A stretch of 64,000 bases of DNA from Rhodobacter aestuarii (GTDB taxonomy: Bacteria > Pseudomonadota > Alphaproteobacteria > Rhodobacterales > Rhodobacteraceae), in NCBI RefSeq assembly GCF_900156655.1, contig NZ_FTOG01000008.1, positions 1 to 64,000 of the forward strand, read 5' to 3'. Positions 57,498 through 64,000 of this stretch are shown here, piece by piece. A model generated the notes under the pieces. It saw only the letters and a list, made by a program, of their open reading frames with translations. It was not told the DNA's origin and did no database searches. Position 1 is the stretch's first letter. Each line of letters starts with the position of its first letter. A program made the position numbers and the translations under genes.

Positions 57498-57545
57498 ACA
57501 CGGCAGTTTGTGTCTCGTCGGAAGTTACTCCACCAGATATAGTAT
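57498..57545 (+). promoter_or_regulatory. Candidate tandem NrdR boxes upstream of nrdJ
   Basis: ACACGGCAGTTTGTGT at 57498-57513 keeps the ACAC/GTGT edges and CCACCAGATATAGTAT at 57530-57545 keeps the ATATAG core. They lie exactly 32 bases apart start to start, the spacing of paired NrdR boxes. 132 bases before nrdJ. Confidence 0.5.
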
Positions 57546-57676
57546 CGGCGGAAGATCGAGACAGCCAACCAGAACGGTCGGCCCTGACGGGCACGATCCA
57601 TCCTTGCTGAAGGAAAGGCGAGGGGGGGTTGTCTTCGCATCTGCGCCGCAACCAGACAAAGGGACGGGACGGGCAG

Positions 57677-60600
57677 ATGAAGATCGAGCGCAAGTTCACC
57701 ACGGCGGAAAGCGGTGCTTATGGCACCATCGCCTTCACCACGACCACGTCTGAAATCCGCAATCCCGATGGCAAGATCGTTTTCCGCAACGATTGCGTCG
57801 AGGTGCCGGAGCAATTCAGCCAGGTCGCCTCGGATGTGATGGCGCAGAAGTATTTCCGTAAAGCTGGTGTTCCCGCAGCGATCACGCGTGTGGCCGAAGA
57901 GGGCGTGCCGGAGTTCCTGTGGCGCTCGGTGCCCGATACCGAAGTGCTTGAAGCGCTGCCCGAAGAACAACGCTTCACCGGCGAAACCTCGGCCAAGCAG
58001 GTCTATGACCGGATGGCAGGCGCCTGGACCTATTGGGGCTGGAAGGGCGGCTACTTCAGCACCGAAGAAGATGCGCAAGCCTATTACGACGAAATGCGCT
58101 ACATGCTGGCCACGCAAATGGCTGCGCCGAACTCTCCCCAATGGTTCAACACTGGTCTGCATTGGGCTTATGGCATCGATGGGCCAAGCCAAGGCCATTA
58201 CTATGTTGATTTCGCCACCGGTGAGTTGGTGAAATCGGCGTCGGCCTATGAGCATCCGCAACCCCATGCCTGCTTCATCCAATCGGTGAAAGATGATCTT
58301 GTGGGCGATGGCGGCATCATGGACCTGTGGGTCCGCGAGGCGCGTTTGTTCAAATACGGCTCGGGCACCGGCACCAACTTCTCCAGCCTGCGTGCAGAAG
58401 GCGAGAAGCTTTCTGGCGGCGGCAAATCCTCGGGCCTGATGGGCTTCCTCAAAATTGGCGACCGTGCCGCGGGCGCGATCAAATCGGGCGGCACCACGCG
58501 CCGCGCTGCGAAAATGGTGATCTGCGATATGGATCACCCCGATATCGAAGAATTCGTGAACTGGAAGGTGATCGAGGAGCAAAAGGTTGCCTCGCTCGTT
58601 GCCGGTTCCAAAATGCACGAACGCGAATTGAACAAGATCTTCGAGGCGATCCGCGCATGGGATGGCACCGAAGACGGCCGCGTTGACCCGGCGGTGAACG
58701 AGGGGCTGAAAGCCGCGATCCGTTCCGCCAAAAAGGCGATGATCCCGGAAACCTATGTGAACCGCGTGCTGCAATACGCGCGCCAAGGTTTCACCTCGAT
58801 CGAATTCCCGACCTATGACACCGATTGGGACTCTGACGCCTATATCTCGGTTTCGGGGCAAAACTCGAACAACTCGGTCCGCGTCACCAACGCCTTCTTG
58901 AAGGCTGTGAAAGATGATGCCGATTGGGAGCTGCTGCGCCGCACCGATGGCAAAGTCGCGAAAACCGTGAAAGCGCGCGATCTGTGGGATCAAGTCGGCC
59001 ATGCCGCTTGGGCCTGCGCCGATCCGGGCATCCAGTTCCACGACACCGTCAATGAATGGCATACCTGCCCCGAAGATGGGCCGATCCGGGGCTCGAACCC
59101 CTGCTCGGAATATATGTTCCTCGACGACACGGCCTGCAACCTTGCGTCGATGAACCTGCTGACCTTCTATAATGATGGCCAGTTTGACGCCGATGCCTAT
59201 GTTCATGCCTCGCGGCTGTGGACGGTGACACTCGAAATCTCGGTCACGATGGCGCAATTCCCGTCGAAGGAAATCGCGCAGCGGTCTTATGACTTCCGCA
59301 CGCTCGGCCTTGGCTATGCCAACATCGGCGGCTTGCTGATGAACATGGGCCTTGGCTACGACAGCGATGAAGGCCGCGCTTTGTGTGGGGCGCTCACCGC
59401 TGTGATGACCGGCATCGCCTATGCCACCTCGGCCGAGATGGCGGCGGAACTCGGCGCCTTCCCGGGCTATGCGAAAAACCGTGAACATATGCTGCGGGTG
59501 ATCCGCAACCACCGCACCGCCGCCTATGGCAAGTCGCGCGGCTATGAAAAGCTTGAAGTGCTGCCGGTGCCGCTCGACCTAGCCAACTGCCCCGATGAGG
59601 CGCTGCTGACGCTTGCCAAAACCGCTTGGGATGAGGCGCTGGCTCTGGGCGAGGCGCATGGTTTCCGCAACGCGCAAGTCTCTGTGATTGCGCCCACCGG
59701 CACCATTGGCCTTGTGATGGATTGCGACACCACCGGGATCGAGCCCGATTTCGCGCTGGTGAAGTTCAAAAAACTCGCGGGCGGTGGCTACTTCAAAATC
59801 ATCAACCGTTCGGTGCCCGGCGCGCTGGAAACTTTGGGTTATTCCTCGGCGCAGATCGCGGAAATCATCGCCTATGCGGTGGGCCACCAAAGCTTGGGCA
59901 ACTGCCCCGGCATCAACCATACGGCGCTGATCGGCCACGGCTTCGGCCCACGCGAGATCGAAAAGATCGAAGCGGCGCTGCCCTCGGCGTTCGATATTCG
60001 CTTTGTCTTCAACCAATGGACCTTGGGCGAAGAGTTCTGCACCAAAACGCTTGGCATCCCGGCAGAAAAACTCAACGATCCGACCTTTGATCTGCTGCGC
60101 CACCTTGGCTTTACCCGCGCGCAAATCGAGGCCGCGAATGACCATGTTTGCGGCACGATGACCTTGGAAGGGGCACCGTTCCTCAAGCCTGAGCATCTGA
60201 GCGTGTTTGATTGCGCCAATGCCTGCGGCAAGAAGGGCAAGCGCTATCTGTCGGTCGAAAGCCACATCCGTATGATGGCGGCGGCGCAGTCCTTCATCTC
60301 GGGCGCGATCTCGAAAACGATCAATATGGCGAACGACGCTAGCATCGAAGATGTGAAGGCGGCTTACGAGCTTTCGTGGAGCCTGGGCATCAAAGCGAAT
60401 GCGCTTTATCGCGATGGCTCGAAACTGAGCCAACCGCTCGCCGCCGCGCTCGTCGAAGACGATGAAGAGGCCGAGGAAATCCTCGCCACCGGTAGCCAAG
60501 CCGAAAAGGCTGCGGTGCTGGCCGAAAAGATCGTTGAGAAAATCGTCGTGAAAGAGATCGTGCGCTCGCATCGCGAGAAACTGCCCGATCGTCGCAAAGG

Positions 60601-61369
60601 CTATACGCAAAAAGCCGTGGTCGGCGGCCACAAGGTCTATTTGCGCACCGGCGAATATGGCGATGGTAGCTTGGGCGAGATCTTCATCGACATGCACAAG
60701 GAAGGTGCTGGCTTCCGCGCGATGATGAACAACTTCGCCATCGCGGTCTCGGTCGGCCTTCAATATGGCGTGCCGCTGGAAGAGTTCGTCGATGCCTTCA
60801 CCTTCACCAAATTCGAGCCTGCGGGCATGGTGCAGGGCAATGACAGCATCAAGAATGCGACCTCGATCCTTGACTATGTGTTCCGCGAACTGGCGGTGAG
60901 CTACCTCGACCGCACTGATCTGGCCCACATCAAACCCTCGGGCACGATGTTCGACGATCTGGGCGGCGGTAAGGACGAGGGCAAGCGCTCCAATGTCGAG
61001 CCGGTGAGCGAGAGCGCCGCGTCGAAATCGCTTGAAGTGCTGCGCCAAATCTCGTCGACCGGCTATCTGCGCAAGCGCCTGCCGCAAGATTTTGTCGTGC
61101 TGCAAGGCGGGGCGGCGGAGCTTGATCCGGTGGCCGCGCTGAACACGCTGGTGCCCGAAACGGTGAAGGCGATGGCGGTGGGCAGTAATGTCTCTGTCAC
61201 CTCTTCCACCGCGGTCGCTTCTGGCGTGGTGACGATGGATGCGCGCGCCAAAGCAAAGATGCAGGGCTATGAAGGCGATCCCTGCGGTGAATGCGGCAAC
61301 TACACGCTGGTGCGCAACGGCACCTGCATGAAGTGCAACACCTGCGGCTCCACGAGCGGCTGTAGCTAA
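57677..61369 (+). CDS. nrdJ: Vitamin B12-dependent (class II) ribonucleotide reductase
   Basis: 1230 residues from ATG at 57677; the frame to 57629 has no support. Reduces ribonucleotides to deoxyribonucleotides using adenosylcobalamin. The active-site loop [19 protein letters not shown], the NSNNSVRVT segment and [12 protein letters not shown] are characteristic. The C-terminus carries a Cys-rich zinc-ribbon-like tail ([10 protein letters not shown] then [13 protein letters not shown]) that delivers reducing electrons. It works without oxygen, so it supports growth in varying oxygen. NrdR-like and DnaA-like sites precede it. Confidence 0.96.
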   Translation: MKIERKFTTAESGAYGTIAFTTTTSEIRNPDGKIVFRNDCVEVPEQFSQVASDVMAQKYFRKAGVPAAITRVAEEGVPEFLWRSVPDTEVLEALPEEQRFTGETSAKQVYDRMAGAWTYWGWKGGYFSTEEDAQAYYDEMRYMLATQMAAPNSPQWFNTGLHWAYGIDGPSQGHYYVDFATGELVKSASAYEHPQPHACFIQSVKDDLVGDGGIMDLWVREARLFKYGSGTGTNFSSLRAEGEKLSGGGKSSGLMGFLKIGDRAAGAIKSGGTTRRAAKMVICDMDHPDIEEFVNWKVIEEQKVASLVAGSKMHERELNKIFEAIRAWDGTEDGRVDPAVNEGLKAAIRSAKKAMIPETYVNRVLQYARQGFTSIEFPTYDTDWDSDAYISVSGQNSNNSVRVTNAFLKAVKDDADWELLRRTDGKVAKTVKARDLWDQVGHAAWACADPGIQFHDTVNEWHTCPEDGPIRGSNPCSEYMFLDDTACNLASMNLLTFYNDGQFDADAYVHASRLWTVTLEISVTMAQFPSKEIAQRSYDFRTLGLGYANIGGLLMNMGLGYDSDEGRALCGALTAVMTGIAYATSAEMAAELGAFPGYAKNREHMLRVIRNHRTAAYGKSRGYEKLEVLPVPLDLANCPDEALLTLAKTAWDEALALGEAHGFRNAQVSVIAPTGTIGLVMDCDTTGIEPDFALVKFKKLAGGGYFKIINRSVPGALETLGYSSAQIAEIIAYAVGHQSLGNCPGINHTALIGHGFGPREIEKIEAALPSAFDIRFVFNQWTLGEEFCTKTLGIPAEKLNDPTFDLLRHLGFTRAQIEAANDHVCGTMTLEGAPFLKPEHLSVFDCANACGKKGKRYLSVESHIRMMAAAQSFISGAISKTINMANDASIEDVKAAYELSWSLGIKANALYRDGSKLSQPLAAALVEDDEEAEEILATGSQAEKAAVLAEKIVEKIVVKEIVRSHREKLPDRRKGYTQKAVVGGHKVYLRTGEYGDGSLGEIFIDMHKEGAGFRAMMNNFAIAVSVGLQYGVPLEEFVDAFTFTKFEPAGMVQGNDSIKNATSILDYVFRELAVSYLDRTDLAHIKPSGTMFDDLGGGKDEGKRSNVEPVSESAASKSLEVLRQISSTGYLRKRLPQDFVVLQGGAAELDPVAALNTLVPETVKAMAVGSNVSVTSSTAVASGVVTMDARAKAKMQGYEGDPCGECGNYTLVRNGTCMKCNTCGSTSGCS

Positions 61370-61379
61370 GAAAAGACTG

Positions 61380-61399
61380 GGCCGCCCTGCGGGGCGGCC
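61380..61399 (+). terminator. Hairpin after nrdJ
   Basis: GGCCGCCC / GGGCGGCC 8-bp stem, 11 bases after the stop, then TCTTAA; weak T-run. Confidence 0.5.
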
Positions 61400-61408
61400 T
61401 CTTAACCG

Positions 61409-61699
61409 ATGCGACCCTTGTCTGAACAGAAAGAGCCCAAAGTGCACCTGATCGTCGGCACCAAAACCCTGCCTGAAATCGCCCTACGCCGCATTCCCGG
61501 CGGCTATGAGGCCGTGGCGGCAGGCGACGCGTTGCGGCGTTTGATTGATGCGAGCTTTGCGGGCGCCTCGATCGAGGTGATGGGCGCGGGCGCAGAAGGG
61601 GCGGCCCCGGTGCAGGGGCTGGATGTGACCGATATCCGCATGGCGGGGGCCACCACCACGGTGACCTTGATGAAGAGTACCACCCACGCGGTGCATTGA
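61409..61699 (+). CDS. Hypothetical protein (96 aa)
   Basis: ATG at 61409; GTG at 61442 would give an 85-residue form. No family recognised. Reads as a small soluble alpha/beta protein (KVHLIVGTKTLPEIALRRIP, then GAAPVQGLDVTDIRMAGATT). Lies 40 bases after nrdJ and could share its transcript if the hairpin between is leaky. Confidence 0.55.
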   Translation: MRPLSEQKEPKVHLIVGTKTLPEIALRRIPGGYEAVAAGDALRRLIDASFAGASIEVMGAGAEGAAPVQGLDVTDIRMAGATTTVTLMKSTTHAVH

Positions 61700-61791
61700 A
61701 ATCCGGGGCAGGTGCGCTTGCCCTTGACGTCGAGAAGGCCCAGGCGAAACCAAAACCTCGGGCACCAATGATGAGCCTGATCGACGAACCT

Positions 61792-61821
61792 GACCCCCGT
61801 CTGCAAAGATGGGGGTCTTTT
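61792..61821 (+). terminator. Terminator-like hairpin with T-run
   Basis: GACCCCC...GGGGGTC stem (with internal TCT/AGA pairing) followed by TTTTCC, 93 bases after the hypothetical gene. Likely ends its transcript or that of a short RNA from this gap. Confidence 0.75.
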
Positions 61822-61824
61822 CCT

Positions 61825-62184
61825 TTAGCGCAGTGACAGGGTGAAGCTTTCGTTCGCCCCCAAAGCGCGCACGCGCGCGAGTTCGCCTTTCTCCAAATGG
61901 CCGACAATCATTTGATCGCGGTAGCTTTTGGATTGCTCTTGGCCTGCGAACAAAATTGCAAACCAGCCGCCGCCGTAAAGCAGATCGCCGTTTGTCCAGC
62001 CGTCTTGCAATTCGGCCGGATTGGTCTCAAGCGCGGTGCGAGCGATGCAGCAATAGTCAAACTCGGCGCGCTGGCCTTCTACGGTCATCGGCAAACGGGC
62101 GGCCAAGGCGCGCGCAGTGGTTGTGTCGTTTAAAACGGCGTTCAGCACCGTTTGACCGGCGGTAATCTGGATCGGGATCGGCAT
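61825..62184 (-). CDS. Cyclophilin-like fold protein
   Basis: 119 residues. The pattern IQITAGQTVLNAVLNDTTTARALAARLPMTVE followed by the GDLLYGGGWFAILFAG strand and a GHLEKGELARVRAL loop is the cyclophilin-like (TM1367-type) fold. No active-site residues of true cyclophilins. Function unknown. Confidence 0.8.
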   Translation of the reverse strand: MPIPIQITAGQTVLNAVLNDTTTARALAARLPMTVEGQRAEFDYCCIARTALETNPAELQDGWTNGDLLYGGGWFAILFAGQEQSKSYRDQMIVGHLEKGELARVRALGANESFTLSLR

Positions 62185-62326
62185 GAAGCATCTTTGCGTT
62201 GCAAGGCCGCCGCAGCGGCTGGAAGGGATGAGTGTAAGAATAACTCATCTCAGCCAAAGCGTTAGGGGGCGATCGTGACTGGCAGTTATGAGCGGGCTTC
62301 ATAACGTCCGCGCAGGACGCTTCGCG

Positions 62327-64000
62327 TCAGGCGATCTTTCGGGTTTTTTGCCGCATCGCCAAGAAGTCTTCCGCCGAAAGTGGCACCGAGAACAGATAGC
62401 CTTGCAGCACGTCGCAGCCCAATGTGCGCAAAATCTCCGCCTGATCTTCGGTTTCAACGCCCTCGGCCACCGTGCCGATGCCCAAGGTCTCGGCGATTTC
62501 GACAATCGCTTTGACAAGGTTGGCCGCGCGCGGGTCCCGCGCCACGGGGGCGACGATGCGCTGGTCGATCTTGAGCGCGGAGGGCGCGATCTGCATCAGG
62601 CCAATGATCGAGGCATGACCCGAACCGAAATCGTCAATCTCGATCTCAATCCCCGCTTCGCGGATCGCATCAAGGTGGAAGCGGAACGCGTCGCTTTCCT
62701 CTTCGACAAGGATCGATTCCAAAAGCTCAAACGTTACATGGGTCTTGCCGCGCGCCAAGCTGCGGGCCGATTCAACGACATCTGGGTCATGCATCCGCCC
62801 CGCCGAGACGTTGAAGCTGATCTTCGGCATCAAGAGCCCGTTTTGCTCCCAGAAGCTCAGTGCATCGCGGGATTTTTCCATCATCACCCGGTCAATTTCG
62901 GGAACGATGCGGAGTTGTTCCGCCACATGCATGAATTTGTCCGGCGCAAGGGTGCCGCGTTCCGGGTGGCGCCAGCGCAACAGCGTTTCGACGCCGGTCA
63001 GGCTGCCATCTTTGGCTGAAACCTGCGCTTGGAAGAACGGCACGAATTCAGAACGATCCAGACCCTCTTGCAATTCGGCGGCGATGCGGCGGTCTGCTTG
63101 CAGGTTTTGGTGCAGTTCGGGGGTAAAGAACTCGAGCCGGTTGCGCCCGCCTTCCTTGGCGCGGTAAAGCGCGGCATCGGCGAAAAGCTGAATTTCTGTG
63201 CCCATTTGCGCGATGTTATCCGCCACCGCGATCCCGAAAGAGGCCCCAAAGCGGCATTGCCGTCCTTCATACATCAGCGGTTCGGCCAAAGCCGATTGCA
63301 TCCGTTCCACGATCTCTTCGGCATCGTGGCGGCCACTTCCCGGTGCCAGCAAAATCGAGAATTCATCCCCGCCAATGCGCGCGGCAAAATCAGAGGCGCG
63401 CAGCGTCTTGCGCAGCACCTCAGCCACCCGCACCAGCACCAAATCGCCCGCCTCGTGCCCGAGCGTGTCATTCACATGCTTGAAGTGGTCAAGGTCGATG
63501 CGGATCAAGGTGCAATCTGGCGTCTCGCCCGCAGCACCTTGGGCAATACGGCGCGCCAGCATTTGGTCATAATAGCGCCGGTTGGGCAGGGCGGTCAGCC
63601 CGTCGTGCAGCGCTTGATGTTCGTTCTCGGCACGCATGTCTTCGGCCATGCGGTGCGCGCGGCGCAGCTCCGCCTCGCGCCGCACATCGGCGGTGACATC
63701 ATGGATCGCGCCGGTCCAGACCACCGAGCCATCGTCGAGCGTTTTCGGCGTGGCGGAATTGGCAAGCCAAATCTCGCCCCTTGTCGGATGGTTGACGCGG
63801 AACCGCTGGCTCCAAAACTCGAGCGTTGGGTCGCGCTCGTTGTCGGCGGCAAGGAAGTTTGGCAGATCATCGGGGTGGACATTGGCAAAAATATCCGTGG
63901 TCGCGCTGCCTTCGGCAAAGACGCCATAGCCCACGCCCATCAGGTCTTCAAAGAACGGGCTGGCATAGGGCACCGAAGTGGTGCCATCGGCGGCCAGTTT
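62327..64000 (-). CDS. PAS-GGDEF-EAL cyclic-di-GMP protein (N-terminus outside window)
   Basis: The frame stays open to the right edge through codons KLAADGTTS before the GTG at 63973, so the start is probably beyond the window. The visible part has a PAS fold (about the first 100 residues), an intact GGDEF domain (RIGGDEFSILLA, DLDHFKHVND) and an EAL domain: GVETLLRW in place of EAL with catalytic Glu kept, LKIDQRIV, DDFGSGHAS, VAEGVET. It could make and/or break c-di-GMP. No transmembrane helix in the visible part. Confidence 0.92.
   Translation of the reverse strand, partial: KLAADGTTSVPYASPFFEDLMGVGYGVFAEGSATTDIFANVHPDDLPNFLAADNERDPTLEFWSQRFRVNHPTRGEIWLANSATPKTLDDGSVVWTGAIHDVTADVRREAELRRAHRMAEDMRAENEHQALHDGLTALPNRRYYDQMLARRIAQGAAGETPDCTLIRIDLDHFKHVNDTLGHEAGDLVLVRVAEVLRKTLRASDFAARIGGDEFSILLAPGSGRHDAEEIVERMQSALAEPLMYEGRQCRFGASFGIAVADNIAQMGTEIQLFADAALYRAKEGGRNRLEFFTPELHQNLQADRRIAAELQEGLDRSEFVPFFQAQVSAKDGSLTGVETLLRWRHPERGTLAPDKFMHVAEQLRIVPEIDRVMMEKSRDALSFWEQNGLLMPKISFNVSAGRMHDPDVVESARSLARGKTHVTFELLESILVEEESDAFRFHLDAIREAGIEIEIDDFGSGHASIIGLMQIAPSALKIDQRIVAPVARDPRAANLVKAIVEIAETLGIGTVAEGVETEDQAEILRTLGCDVLQGYLFSVPLSAEDFLAMRQKTRKIA

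Larger units (their letters stand above)
56998..57676. promoter_or_regulatory. Long leader/promoter region of nrdJ
   Basis: About 680 bases without a convincing gene. They contain a perfect CATACTA/TAGTATG palindrome (57103), DnaA-box-like sites (57284 and 57307), a hairpin TTTCGT/ACGAAA (57244-57264), and two NrdR-like boxes (57498 and 57530). No cobalamin-riboswitch box was recognised. Confidence 0.55.

Noticed and set aside
56998-57676. Cobalamin riboswitch before nrdJ
   Set aside because: No B12-box-like sequence or the expected multi-arm arrangement could be recognised by eye; a covariance-model search would settle it.
1-64000. CRISPR array
   Set aside because: No run of regularly spaced identical repeats was seen; the repeats found are isolated pairs.

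Overview
The window comes from a Rhodobacteraceae-type alphaproteobacterium (Rhodobacter/Paracoccus relatives). This is inferred from the GC-rich base use, a trgA-trgB-cysK tellurite cluster first described in Rhodobacter sphaeroides, direct-repeat GTTC-N7-GTTC LexA half-sites typical of alphaproteobacteria, a class II ribonucleotide reductase, and the surE-pcm-nlpD, tatABC and trpGDC-moaC-moeA-lexA gene orders. No species can be named from the sequence alone.

Left end (1-8.7 kb) is accessory DNA. The 3' part of an IS3-family insertion sequence ends at about 1032. After about 470 bases without a convincing gene comes a compact integrative element of about 7.15 kb. It is bounded by a 17-bp perfect direct repeat (1499-1515 and 8636-8652), and the right copy is the 3' end of an intact tRNA-Ser(GGA) gene. 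Between the repeats lie a P4-type tyrosine integrase, an AT-richer orphan gene, an AlpA-like regulator, a winged-helix protein, an XRE regulator with a Cys/His-rich tail preceded by a 14-bp direct repeat, and one 1061-residue type IIG restriction-modification enzyme. It reads as a minimal tRNA-targeted defence element with no structural, conjugation or toxin genes.

The rest is core chromosome. 8.8-14.0 kb: an MscS-type channel, cysK, trgB (GGCT-NUDIX fusion) and trgA. 14.1-18.1 kb: photolyase, an orphan PotD-type binding protein, serS. 18.4-24.1 kb: an RND efflux pair and an internally duplicated RTX protein. 24.1-27.6 kb: an ArsR-family regulator whose three cysteines match the spacing of the persulfide sensor SqrR, a 43-residue membrane protein, a CorA-type transporter, an aspartic protease-like protein, a MarC protein and a DeoR/YafY-like regulator with a palindromic operator. 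27.8-30.1 kb: tatABC with a coupled AAA ATPase. 30.2-36.5 kb: an AspT/YidE-type transporter, nlpD-pcm-surE, and small metabolic or membrane genes. 36.6-49.6 kb: gltA, gltX, comEC, lexA, moeA, moaC, trpC, trpD, trpG, a polysaccharide deacetylase and trpE. 49.7-55 kb: ppiD, an aminotransferase, gpt, a LysE exporter, fabI. 55-62 kb: pdxH, a double cold-shock protein, a DUF192 protein, tRNA-Pro(UGG), and nrdJ behind a 680-base leader with NrdR-like and DnaA-like sites. The window closes inside a PAS-GGDEF-EAL gene that runs off the right edge.

The main leads are the tRNA-Ser defence element with its att repeats, the SqrR-like regulator, two perfect palindromes upstream of regulators, a triple LexA half-site, and paired NrdR-like boxes upstream of nrdJ. 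All gene functions are assigned by reading protein motifs; no database search was run.
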